A stretch of DNA of 15,784 nt from Actinomycetota bacterium (GCA_003136795.1 PLDP01000048.1:437-16220), one strand, 5' to 3'; shown: positions 7,792 to 13,678, counted from the stretch's first letter. The notes: generated by a model not told the origin, from the letters alone. Program-made: numbers and translations.

Positions 7792-8450
7792 ACTGGTTCA
7801 CGCCTGCGCTGGCGGCTCACGTGCCCGCGCTCGCGGACCGGCTGGGCATCGAGCTCCGCATCGACCGCGCGGTCGTCGCGCTCACATTCGACGACGGGCC
7901 TCACCCGGAGGGAACGCCCGCCGTGCTCGAGGAACTGGCGCGGCAGGGGGCGACCGCCACGTTCTTCCTGGTCGGCGAGCAGGTCGCGCAGCGCCCGGCG
8001 CTCGCGCGCGAGATCGTCGCGGCCGGCCACGAGGTCGGGGTGCACGGCTTCCGGCACACGCTGCTGCTGCGCCGCCGGGTCGCGGCCGTCACCGACGACT
8101 TCGATCGTGCGGTGGACGCGATCGGCGAGGCGACCGGTATGCGGCCGCAGCTCTACCGGCCGCCCTACGGCATCCTCAGCTCGGGCGCGCTCCGCCAGGT
8201 GCGAGTGCGCGGCTGGCGGCCGCTGCTCTGGTCGACGTGGGGCCGCGACTGGGAGCGCCGTGCCACGCCGCAGTCGATCGCGCGGCGCGCGACACGCGGG
8301 CTACGCCCGGGCGACGTCGTGCTGCTGCACGACTCGGACGCCTACAGCTCGGCCGACTCTTGGCGCAGGACGGCTGCCGCGCTGCCGTCCGTGCTCGAGG
8401 CGGTCGCTGCTCTCCGCGTCCCGGCCTCCTCGGTCACCCAGTCGACGTAG
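7788..8450 (+). CDS. Polysaccharide deacetylase (NodB/CE4 family)
   Basis: 220 residues with the complete CE4 motif set: TFDDGP with D35-D36, the metal-binding HGFRH (H86 and H90), YRPPYG (R124-G128) and LLHDS with the catalytic-type H181. The usual HTxxH is HGFRH here, keeping the HxxxH spacing. The family removes N-acetyl (sometimes O-acetyl) groups from glycans or glycolipids using a divalent metal. No clear signal peptide is present, so a cytosolic or membrane-associated glycolipid substrate is possible, as in GlcNAc-lipid deacetylases. GTG 7788 overlaps the TGA of the preceding glycosyltransferase, arguing that the two act in sequence on the same lipid-linked sugar (inference). Its last 109 nt overlap the convergent epimerase gene. 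Confidence 0.93.
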   Translation: MNWFTPALAAHVPALADRLGIELRIDRAVVALTFDDGPHPEGTPAVLEELARQGATATFFLVGEQVAQRPALAREIVAAGHEVGVHGFRHTLLLRRRVAAVTDDFDRAVDAIGEATGMRPQLYRPPYGILSSGALRQVRVRGWRPLLWSTWGRDWERRATPQSIARRATRGLRPGDVVLLHDSDAYSSADSWRRTAAALPSVLEAVAALRVPASSVTQST

Positions 8451-9325
8451 CGACGTACGCCTTCGGCGAACGTTGTCGTCGGCTCCCAGCCGAGCTCGCG
8501 TGCCGCGCGCTCACCCGAGATGTTGCCGCCCTTCAGATCGCCGGCCCGGCCCTCGATGTGCACGATCGGCACGTCGCCGACGACGTCGCGCACGGTGCGC
8601 GCGATCGAGCGCACGCTCGTGTTCTCGCGACCGACGAGGTTGTAGACGCGGTTGGCGGCGACCGGGACAAGCGAGGCGACGACGCCGCCTGCAAGGTCCT
8701 CCACGTAGACGAAGCGGCGGGACTGCGTGCCGTCGCCTGCGATCGTCAGCGGCTGGCCGGCGAGCGCCTTGGCGGTGAACGCGGCGACCACGGCCGTCGG
8801 CCGGGAGCGCGGGCCGTACGGGATGCCGAAGCGAAGGATCGTGTGCTCGAGCCCGTACAGCTCCGTGTAGGCGGCCGTGTACATCTCGCCTGCGATCTTG
8901 GTCGCGGTGTAGAAGTGCTTCGGCAGTCCGAGCGGCGTGTCTTCGTCGACCGCCTCGGGGTCCGCCGCGTCGCCGTAGACCCAGATCGTGCTGGCATAGA
9001 CGAAGCGGCCGATCTCGAGCTCGCGCGCGCCGTCGAGCAGGGCCTGCGTGCCGCGGACGTTCACTCGATCGGCGAGTGCGGGCTCCTTCGTGACCTGGTC
9101 GACGTCCGCGACCGCGGCGAGATGAACGATCGCGTCGCAGCCGTCGAGCGCCTTGCGGACGGCATCGCGATCGCACAGGTCGCCGAGCACGGTCTCGACG
9201 TCGCTCGCGCGGTGATGCGGTGACTTGACGAGGTCGAAGATCCGAGGCTCGAGCCCTCTCGCCTGCATCAGGTCGACGACATGCGATCCGATAAACCCAG
9301 AACCGCCGGTCACGAGCACTCTCAT
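8342..9325 (-). CDS. NAD-dependent epimerase/dehydratase (extended SDR, nucleotide-sugar)
   Basis: 327 residues of the extended short-chain dehydrogenase family acting on nucleotide sugars. The NAD-binding GGSGFIG is at 7-13. Catalytic residues are present as S112-T113 (YASTIWVYG) and Y139xxxK143 (YTATK). RFGIPYGPRSRP and QSRRFVYVEDLA are the substrate-side segments typical of GalE/RmlB-like enzymes. The product is probably a UDP- or dTDP-sugar isomer or keto-sugar, to be used by the aminotransferase or glycosyltransferases nearby. The ATG at 9323-9325 follows GGAGGAGG at proper spacing and overlaps the stop of a mini-ORF. The last 36 residues, from about 292, are Ala/Ser/Thr-rich and overlap the deacetylase 3' end on the other strand; the core fold seems complete without most of them. 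Confidence 0.93.
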   Translation of the reverse strand: MRVLVTGGSGFIGSHVVDLMQARGLEPRIFDLVKSPHHRASDVETVLGDLCDRDAVRKALDGCDAIVHLAAVADVDQVTKEPALADRVNVRGTQALLDGARELEIGRFVYASTIWVYGDAADPEAVDEDTPLGLPKHFYTATKIAGEMYTAAYTELYGLEHTILRFGIPYGPRSRPTAVVAAFTAKALAGQPLTIAGDGTQSRRFVYVEDLAGGVVASLVPVAANRVYNLVGRENTSVRSIARTVRDVVGDVPIVHIEGRAGDLKGGNISGERAARELGWEPTTTFAEGVRRYVDWVTEEAGTRRAATASSTDGSAAAVLRQESAEL

Positions 9326-9337
9326 GTCGCCTCCTCC
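9312..9337. repeat. 26-bp direct repeat, copy 1 (epimerase start region)
   Basis: On the minus strand this copy reads GGAGGAGGCGACATGAGAG followed by TGCTCGT: a Shine-Dalgarno, the ATG and the first codons of the epimerase. An identical 26-bp copy lies 116 bp away at 9428-9453. Short segments just before each copy are also partly alike (PERIPEEAT versus PESREEEAT when translated). Confidence 0.9.
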
Positions 9338-9441
9338 GGGATCCGCTCCGGCACCGGCGAAGCCGGTACCTCCGCTCTTTGGTCGCCTCCGTCGAGCCTA
9401 CGGCGACTGGAGTCGGCGCCGACGGCTACGAGCACTCTCAT
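9322..9441 (-). CDS. 39-codon mini-ORF between aminotransferase and epimerase (vestigial or coupling ORF)
   Basis: The minus strand from ATG 9439-9441 is open for 39 codons to a TGA at 9322-9324. Its ATG overlaps the TGA of the aminotransferase (ATGA), and its own TGA overlaps the ATG of the epimerase (ATGA). GGAGGAGG precedes the start. It begins MRVLVAVGADSSRRR, copying the epimerase's first five residues, and ends PERIPEEAT, resembling the aminotransferase end. I see no known domain. It may be a scar left by duplication and deletion of a gene at this junction, or a translated link that carries ribosomes into the epimerase. Protein function is doubtful. Confidence 0.35.
   Translation of the reverse strand: MRVLVAVGADSSRRRLDGGDQRAEVPASPVPERIPEEAT
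9350..9370. other. Hairpin inside the duplicated junction
   Basis: On the plus strand GGCACCGGC-GAA-GCCGGTACC forms a 9-bp stem with one G-T wobble and a GAA loop. It falls inside the mini-ORF. A perfect 12-bp palindrome GTCGGCGCCGAC (9412-9423) lies 41 bp away. No T-run follows on either strand, so this is not a convincing terminator; it may only mark the rearranged stretch. Confidence 0.6.
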
Positions 9442-9453
9442 GTCGCCTCCTCC
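9428..9453. repeat. 26-bp direct repeat, copy 2 (aminotransferase end/mini-ORF start)
   Basis: Identical to 9312-9337. On the minus strand this copy spans the last codons and TGA of the aminotransferase and the ATG plus first codons of the mini-ORF. Because both copies contain a ribosome site, a stop and a start in ATGA overlap, the duplication kept translational coupling intact. Confidence 0.9.
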
Positions 9454-10457
9454 TCTCTCGACTCGGGTCGATAGTAGAACGGTACGCACCAGTGATTCTC
9501 CGCCACCCAGTCCGAATTCGGAAGGTCAACGGCTTTCCCGAGGACCCGGTGGCACGGCTCGTCATAGACCTTGCCGGTCGAGCGTTCGATCGGCTCGAAG
9601 ACGATGTACTTGTAGAAACCCGAGGTCATCCCGTCCGGCAGCTGCAGCCGTGAGCCGTAGAGCGGGTCGAGGTGCGTCCGGGCCGCTTCGTTCTTCCAGG
9701 TGGTGATCTCGTCGAGGCGCGCCGTCTGCACGAGCCCGATTGCGGCCGTGAACTCGTTGAGGCGGAAGTTGAGGCCGTGCACGGCATAGTCCGGCTTGCC
9801 GTAGTTGCGGAACGCGCGCGCGAACTCGATCACCTCGGGATTGGCGGAGACGAGCATGCCGCCTTCACCGGTGGAGATCGTCTTCGTCGGCGCGAACGAC
9901 CAGATCCCGGCGTCGCCCCACGTGCCGGGCCGGCGGCCGTTCCAGTCGGCGCCGTGCGCGTGCGCGCAGTCCTCGAGCAGGATGATCCCTTCGCTGCGGC
10001 AGAGCTCCGCGATCTGGTCGGACTGAAAGGCCAGATGGCCGCCGATGTGCACGAGGAAGACGGCGCGTGGCTTGTGCTCGCGCACCTTCCGCTCGAGGTC
10101 CTCGAACGACATGCAGAGGTCGTCGCGGTTGCAGTCGACGAATTCGACGTTGGCGCCCGCGCTGATCGCGGCGAGCGGTGTGGCCATGAACGTGTTCGAC
10201 GGGCAGAGGACAGTCTCGCCGCGGACGTTCGCCCATTCGAGCGCCGCGAGGGCGGCGCCGGTCCAGCCGTTGAATGCGACGGCGTCGAGGTGATTCCACG
10301 CCGACCACTCGCGCTCGAACTCGCTGGTGAGCTCGCCTTCCGACCAGCGCTCGGAATCAAGCACGCGGTCCCAGAGGCCGTGCAGGAGCGCGCGGTCGCG
10401 ATGATCGAACCCGATCGCGAAACGCGCGAGCTCGGTCGACAGGTCAGGGGCCAGCAT
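9438..10457 (-). CDS. DegT/DnrJ/EryC1/StrS-family PLP-dependent sugar aminotransferase
   Basis: 339 residues, slightly short for a family usually around 370-400. The cofactor lysine is K192 in SFAPTKTISTGEGGML. LLEDCAHAHGA carries D163, which contacts the pyridine nitrogen in this family, and GKPDYAVHGLNFRLNEFTAAIGL is the conserved dimer and substrate region. Such enzymes transaminate keto-nucleotide sugars to amino sugars, and the neighbouring epimerase/dehydratase could supply the substrate. The family also contains dehydratases, but those lack the lysine, which is present here. ATG 10455-10457 has no Shine-Dalgarno; a TAGGGT hexamer lies 8 nt upstream. The stop overlaps the ATG of the mini-ORF leading into the epimerase gene, so these form one operon. 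Confidence 0.92.
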   Translation of the reverse strand: MLAPDLSTELARFAIGFDHRDRALLHGLWDRVLDSERWSEGELTSEFEREWSAWNHLDAVAFNGWTGAALAALEWANVRGETVLCPSNTFMATPLAAISAGANVEFVDCNRDDLCMSFEDLERKVREHKPRAVFLVHIGGHLAFQSDQIAELCRSEGIILLEDCAHAHGADWNGRRPGTWGDAGIWSFAPTKTISTGEGGMLVSANPEVIEFARAFRNYGKPDYAVHGLNFRLNEFTAAIGLVQTARLDEITTWKNEAARTHLDPLYGSRLQLPDGMTSGFYKYIVFEPIERSTGKVYDEPCHRVLGKAVDLPNSDWVAENHWCVPFYYRPESREEEAT

Positions 10458-10465
10458 CGCGACCT

Positions 10466-10471
10466 ACCCTA
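10466..10471 (-). promoter_or_regulatory. Possible -10 element before the aminotransferase
   Basis: On the minus strand GATATAGGGTAGG precedes the gene; TAGGGT sits 8 nt before the ATG. The overlapping TATAGG is an alternative -10. A TTGGCT lies upstream at 19 nt from TATAGG, a long and weak match. A short or absent 5' leader is implied. Confidence 0.4.
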
Positions 10472-10549
10472 TATCGGTGGCCTGCGGACGCCAGCCAAAG
10501 TGAACGAAGTCTGAACGGATCTGCGCGATCGCCGCGCTGACGCACGACT

Positions 10550-11974
10550 TCAACCGCTGAGGCCCGCCTCGCGCAGGGGGCTGCGGCCCCACGCGAAGCT
10601 CGACGCGTACCACCCGTCGAACGGGAGCAGCGTCACGCCCTCGTCGCTCGACTGGATGAACCAGCCGTTGCCGAGGTAGAGCGCCGTGTGGTCGACCTCG
10701 CTCGGGCTCGACTTGCGGCCGTTCGCACCGAAGAACATCACGTCGGCGGGCTGCAGCTTCCCCGCCGGGATCAGCTCGCTGTGCGGCACCTCGCCGCTCA
10801 TCTGATAGGTCGTGCGGCCGCGCAGCACGCCCGCGAGCCCGCCCTCGCCGGCGTACGGCGTGAGCTTGTAGACGCGCCAGACGAACCCCGAGCAGTCGAA
10901 GCCGCCGGCGGAGTGGACGCCGAACAGCGTCTCGGAGGTCGGGCTGGTGCCGCCCCAGACGTACGGGTAGCCGACGTAGTGCACGGCGGTGGTGAGGATC
11001 CGCCGCTGCCAGGACGTCAGCTCGGGCAGCGTGAACGCGTCGGCTGCCTGCTGCACCGAGCTCACCGACCAGTCGTTGAGATGGAGCAGCTGCGCGAACG
11101 AGAACGCGGCTTCGGCGCGGGTCGCCGACTGGTAGGGCAGCAGCTCGAGGTTGTCCTCGGACGCCGGATGGTTGAGGCGCAGGTCGAGCATCCGCGCGAC
11201 CGCCTCGGTGCCCGTGTCCGGGGGCGGCTGAAGCCCCGCGCGCTGCAGCGTCCCCTGGATCTCGCGCGCGGCGACGCCGAGCCCGAGGTAGCCGACGAGC
11301 GCGGCGTCGAGCTGTTTCACCGAGACGGGGTGAGCCGGCGCGACCGCGCGGTAGAGAGCGTGCGTCGCCATCGGCTGGACCGGTGCGACCGGTGCGGCCG
11401 GAAGCCACGACTTGGCGATCGTCAGCCCGGTCGGGGCGCTCGGCGCGGTCAGGACGGAGCCCGGCGCGTTCGCGACGGTGATCTGCCACACCGCGATCGC
11501 ATAGCCGCCGCCCTGGAAGGCGACGTTGACCGCGAGCTGGTGCGTCCCGTCCGCGAGCTTGGTCGTGTCGAGGTCGAGCTCGTACGGTTCCTCGTTCGCG
11601 GTCGCGACACCGGTGCCGTCGACGGCGAAGGCGACGTGGTCGACCGCCTGGTTCGGGACGTCGATCTCGAGCGGCACGGCGCCGCCGACGACCGCGCCGG
11701 AGGCGACCGTTGAGAGGATCGTGACGGGGCTGAGCGCGGGCGGAGGGGGCAGAGGCGGATGCTGGAGCGCATCGGTTGCCTGCACGGCGCGCGCAAGCGC
11801 GGCCTCGGTCAGCGGCGCCTGGGGTGCGAAGGTCGTGGGTGAGGTGCCGAGGACGCCGGCCTGTGTGACGGTGCGAATCTGCGGGGCGGCCCAGTTCTGG
11901 CCGGAGGCGCCGGCCGCGCACGCGAAGACGCCCGCAAGCGCGGCGACGAGTGCGCTGCGAAGAAAGAACGCCAT
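10550..11974 (-). CDS. Secreted NlpC/P60 (C40) cell-wall hydrolase with SLH-like and Ig-like modules
   Basis: 474 residues. An N-terminal signal peptide (about 1-23) is evident. Residues 28-70 resemble an S-layer-homology repeat (GVLGTSPTTFAPQAPLTEAAL). A Pro-rich linker (73-80) leads to an Ig-like beta domain, about 82-169, with GAVPLEIDVPN and LADGTHQLAVNV. A second SLH-like helical stretch covers about 215-297. The C-terminal NlpC/P60 domain (about 325-465) has C361 in GGFDCSGFVW, H429 in EVDHTALYLG and Q441 as a possible third residue. The family cleaves peptide bonds in peptidoglycan stems. It is exported and may be anchored to the wall by its SLH-like parts. ATG 11974 is followed directly by a basic then hydrophobic signal sequence. 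Upstream lies a TAGCGT hexamer, 11 nt before the start. Confidence 0.93.
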   Translation of the reverse strand: MAFFLRSALVAALAGVFACAAGASGQNWAAPQIRTVTQAGVLGTSPTTFAPQAPLTEAALARAVQATDALQHPPLPPPPALSPVTILSTVASGAVVGGAVPLEIDVPNQAVDHVAFAVDGTGVATANEEPYELDLDTTKLADGTHQLAVNVAFQGGGYAIAVWQITVANAPGSVLTAPSAPTGLTIAKSWLPAAPVAPVQPMATHALYRAVAPAHPVSVKQLDAALVGYLGLGVAAREIQGTLQRAGLQPPPDTGTEAVARMLDLRLNHPASEDNLELLPYQSATRAEAAFSFAQLLHLNDWSVSSVQQAADAFTLPELTSWQRRILTTAVHYVGYPYVWGGTSPTSETLFGVHSAGGFDCSGFVWRVYKLTPYAGEGGLAGVLRGRTTYQMSGEVPHSELIPAGKLQPADVMFFGANGRKSSPSEVDHTALYLGNGWFIQSSDEGVTLLPFDGWYASSFAWGRSPLREAGLSG

Positions 11975-11985
11975 GGCCCCGCACG

Positions 11986-11991
11986 ACGCTA
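11986..11991 (-). promoter_or_regulatory. Possible -10 element before the C40 peptidase
   Basis: On the minus strand TAGCGT lies 11 nt before the ATG at 11974. No convincing -35 box is visible. The stretch 11992-12068 between here and the next hairpin holds GC-rich pairings (for example GGGGATCGCATCCCC at 12005-12019) but no recognisable riboswitch. Confidence 0.25.
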
Positions 11992-12068
11992 TCCCGGACG
12001 GGCCGGGGATCGCATCCCCCGAACGGTTTAGGCCGCGCGGGCCAGGCTGATAGGCCGGGGGCCGCTCG

Positions 12069-12123
12069 AAGCTCGATGACGGTGGGCAGTCCGCTCCAGG
12101 CGACCCCGCCCACCGTCGAGCTT
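12069..12123 (-). terminator. Strong long-stem hairpin after the small-peptide ORF
   Basis: On the minus strand AAGCTCGACGGTGGGC pairs with GCCCACCG-TCA-TCGAGCTT: 16 base pairs with a 3-nt bulge and a 20-nt loop. It begins 10 nt after the TAA of the peptide ORF. No long U-run follows, as is common in GC-rich actinobacteria, so termination is likely rather than certain. The fold is nearly symmetric and could work for either strand. It separates the peptide gene from the C40 peptidase gene. Confidence 0.6.
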
Positions 12124-12133
12124 TAGCAACGGC

Positions 12134-12220
12134 TTAGGGCCAGGAGGTCGGGAAGTCGCCACCGACGAAAGACGTCAACAGGAGCATCGCGAGTGCGATG
12201 TACGGGATGAATCTGCGCAT
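12134..12220 (-). CDS. 28-residue small exported-peptide candidate, divergent from the XRE-TPR regulator
   Basis: The minus strand from ATG 12218-12220 to TAA 12134-12136 encodes 28 residues. The N-terminus MRRFIPYIALAMLLL has two arginines, then a hydrophobic core to about residue 19. The C-terminus is GGDFPTSWP, short and polar/aromatic. FVGG fits the -3/-1 rule for signal peptidase (V and G before D), which would release DFPTSWP; this is inference. GAAGGAGAC lies upstream with 9 nt between GGAG and the ATG, and a strong hairpin follows the stop, so it looks like an independent gene. Its start is 131 nt from that of the XRE-TPR regulator on the opposite strand. It could be a pheromone precursor, a small membrane protein or, less likely, a chance ORF. 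I recognise no homologue. Confidence 0.6.
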   Translation of the reverse strand: MRRFIPYIALAMLLLTSFVGGDFPTSWP

Positions 12221-12222
12221 TT

Positions 12223-12260
12223 GGGCTGTCTCCTTCGCTGCTCGATTGGACGGACAGCCC
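12223..12260 (-). promoter_or_regulatory. Shine-Dalgarno-masking hairpin before the small-peptide ORF
   Basis: On the minus strand GGGCTGTC (12253-12260) pairs perfectly with GACAGCCC (12223-12230). After a 2-nt bulge TCC (12248-12250) pairs with GGA (12231-12233), closing a 14-nt loop. The 3' arm contains the GGAG ribosome site and ends 2 nt before the ATG. Folding would therefore block translation of the peptide. Confidence 0.6.
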
Positions 12261-12268
12261 CCGGGGGC
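12257..12268. repeat. Perfect 12-bp palindrome beside the masking hairpin
   Basis: GCCCCCGGGGGC reads the same on both strands and shares its GGGC half with the 5' arm of the SD-masking hairpin on the minus strand. The two pairings cannot form together, so it could be part of an RNA switch or a protein-binding dyad. Confidence 0.7.
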
Positions 12269-12314
12269 GCGGAGTCATTCTTCCCACGTTCCGAGTATTT
12301 TCCAACCTCCTTAG

Positions 12315-12344
12315 TCAACACCGGTGACCACAGACAACTAGACT
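12315..12344 (+). promoter_or_regulatory. Promoter of the XRE-TPR gene with a central palindrome (possible operator)
   Basis: TCAACA (12315-12320) and TAGACT (12339-12344) are separated by 18 bp, a plausible -35/-10 pair. TAGACT ends 7 nt before the ATG at 12352, so the message would be leaderless; no Shine-Dalgarno is present. A perfect 8-bp palindrome CACCGGTG (12319-12326) sits at the -35/spacer boundary, where a repressor would act. On the minus strand TTGACT (12313-12318) lies beside it and could serve as the -35 of the divergent peptide gene, though no good -10 is seen. Confidence 0.5.
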
Positions 12345-12351
12345 GTGCTTC

Positions 12352-13665
12352 ATGCCCCGTTCTCTGACGACTCATATCGACTCGCCCAAAGAGGTTGGCG
12401 CCCGTCTACGGCAGGCACGCGAGCGCGCCTGCCTGTCCCAGCGCCGGCTCGCGTTCCCCGGTTGCACGGCGGCCTACATCTCTCGGATCGAGGCGGGCGC
12501 CCGTGTCCCGTCGCTCCAGATGATCCAGCAGCTCGCCCTGCGGCTCGATGTCTCCGGGCAATGGCTCGCGACAGGCGTCGAGCCGGCGACAGCCGATCCC
12601 GCCGAGCTCGTCGAGGCGGAGGTCGCCCTCCGGCTCGGAGAGCTCGAGGAAGCCGAGCGCCTCTACCGCGCCCACCTGCAGCCTGGCGATCCGGCGCGCG
12701 GCGCCGCGCTCGCAGGCCTCGGGCAGATCGCATTCCGTGCCGAGCGAATGGGTCAGGCGATCGAGTTGTTCGAGCAGGCGCTCGAAGCCCGCAAGGGAAG
12801 CATGCTGGCCGATCCCGGCGCCGTCGACGCTCTCGGACGGGCATATGCCATAGCGGGCGCGATGGAGTCGTCGATCGCGCTCTTCGAGCGCGCGCTGGCG
12901 GAAGCCACCGAAGCGGGGGCCTCCATAGAGCAGCTGCGGTTCTCGGTGCTGCTCGCAAACGCTTTGATCGACGTCGGGGCATTTGGCAAGGCCGAGCGGG
13001 CCATGGCCGATGTGATCGCGATTGCGCTGGGAAGCGACGACCCCGTCACCTCGGCGCGCATCTTCTGGTCACAGTCGCGGTTGCACTCGATGCGCAGCGA
13101 GCCGCAACTCGCAAGCCGTTACGCGCGGCGTGCGCACGAGATCCTCGAGCGCACCGAGAACGATTCCTACGTCGCCCTCGCCTACCACTTGCTCGCGTAT
13201 GCGGAAGTGGAGTCCGGGAACTATGCGGAGGCTCTCGAACTGCTCGACCGGGGCCGCGAGTTGCTTGGAGACTCCGGCAAGCGCCTGGATGCGCGCTTCT
13301 CGATCGAGGAAGCGCGCGCTCTGATCGGGCTCGACAGGCACGCCGATGCCGCGCGGGCCGCCTCGAAGGCGCTGGAACTGCTCGAGACGATGCAACCCGC
13401 GGACCGCGGCCGGGCGTTCGTCACGCTCGCCGACGTCTTCCTCGCTTCTGGCGACGGTGTGCGTGGGCGCATGCTGCTCGAGCAAGGGCTCGAGAACCTG
13501 ATCGAGCACGGCAACCGCTTTGCACTCGAGGCCGGACGGCGACTCGCCGATCTGCTCGAGTCGCAGGGAGACACCGCAGGCGCGCTCGCCGTGCTGAAGC
13601 GCGCCACCGAGGCGGCTGCGGCAGCCCCGGCCCCGGCTCCGGTGCGCGCGAACGTCAACGTCTAG
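12352..13665 (+). CDS. XRE-family regulator with C-terminal TPR array
   Basis: 437 residues. An XRE/Cro-type helix-turn-helix occupies about 14-72; SQRRLAFPGCTAAYISRIEAG holds the recognition helix. From about 84 to 425 the protein is a chain of helical pairs with TPR character: GELEEAERLYRAHL, GQAIELFEQALEARKG, SSIALFERALAEATEAG, NYAEALELLDRGRELLG and DTAGALAVLKRATEAA. An Ala/Pro-rich tail ends it. HTH plus TPR is the layout of RRNPP regulators (PlcR, Rgg, PrgX), whose TPR domain binds a short re-imported peptide. Similar proteins seem common in Thermoleophilia-type genomes (memory, not a search). A 28-residue exported-peptide-like ORF diverges from it across 131 nt. The ligand and DNA site are unproven. 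The HlyIII gene follows after 13 nt. Confidence 0.9.
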   Translation: MPRSLTTHIDSPKEVGARLRQARERACLSQRRLAFPGCTAAYISRIEAGARVPSLQMIQQLALRLDVSGQWLATGVEPATADPAELVEAEVALRLGELEEAERLYRAHLQPGDPARGAALAGLGQIAFRAERMGQAIELFEQALEARKGSMLADPGAVDALGRAYAIAGAMESSIALFERALAEATEAGASIEQLRFSVLLANALIDVGAFGKAERAMADVIAIALGSDDPVTSARIFWSQSRLHSMRSEPQLASRYARRAHEILERTENDSYVALAYHLLAYAEVESGNYAEALELLDRGRELLGDSGKRLDARFSIEEARALIGLDRHADAARAASKALELLETMQPADRGRAFVTLADVFLASGDGVRGRMLLEQGLENLIEHGNRFALEAGRRLADLLESQGDTAGALAVLKRATEAAAAAPAPAPVRANVNV

Positions 13666-13666
13666 C

Positions 13667-13672
13667 TAGTCT
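13667..13672 (+). promoter_or_regulatory. Possible -10 element before the hemolysin-III gene
   Basis: TAGTCT ends 6 nt before the ATG at 13679, just after the regulator's stop; CTAGCTAG overlaps that stop codon. It would give a leaderless message for the downstream gene independent of readthrough. No -35 box is clear. Confidence 0.3.
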
Positions 13673-13678
13673 CGCCTC

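Noticed and set aside
9326..9440. Mobile element or CRISPR-like repeat at the aminotransferase/epimerase junction
   Set aside because: Only two copies 116 bp apart, explained by duplicated gene-start sequence; no transposase, terminal inverted repeats or spacer series.
9672..11713. Plus-strand open frames opposite the aminotransferase and C40 peptidase
   Set aside because: Low-complexity Arg/Ala/Val-rich translations; the minus strand encodes complete catalytic motifs.
11975..12068. ydaO-type (c-di-AMP) riboswitch upstream of the C40 peptidase
   Set aside because: Such switches often precede wall hydrolases in actinobacteria, but I could not match the conserved core in this short stretch, which shows only generic GC hairpins.
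12123..12305. 60-codon minus-strand frame from TTG 12305 through the peptide region, with AAGGAGG just before it
   Set aside because: AAGGAGG abuts the TTG with no spacing, and the translation is Arg/Pro-rich with no hydrophobic signal. The 28-codon frame has better spacing and a protein-like sequence.
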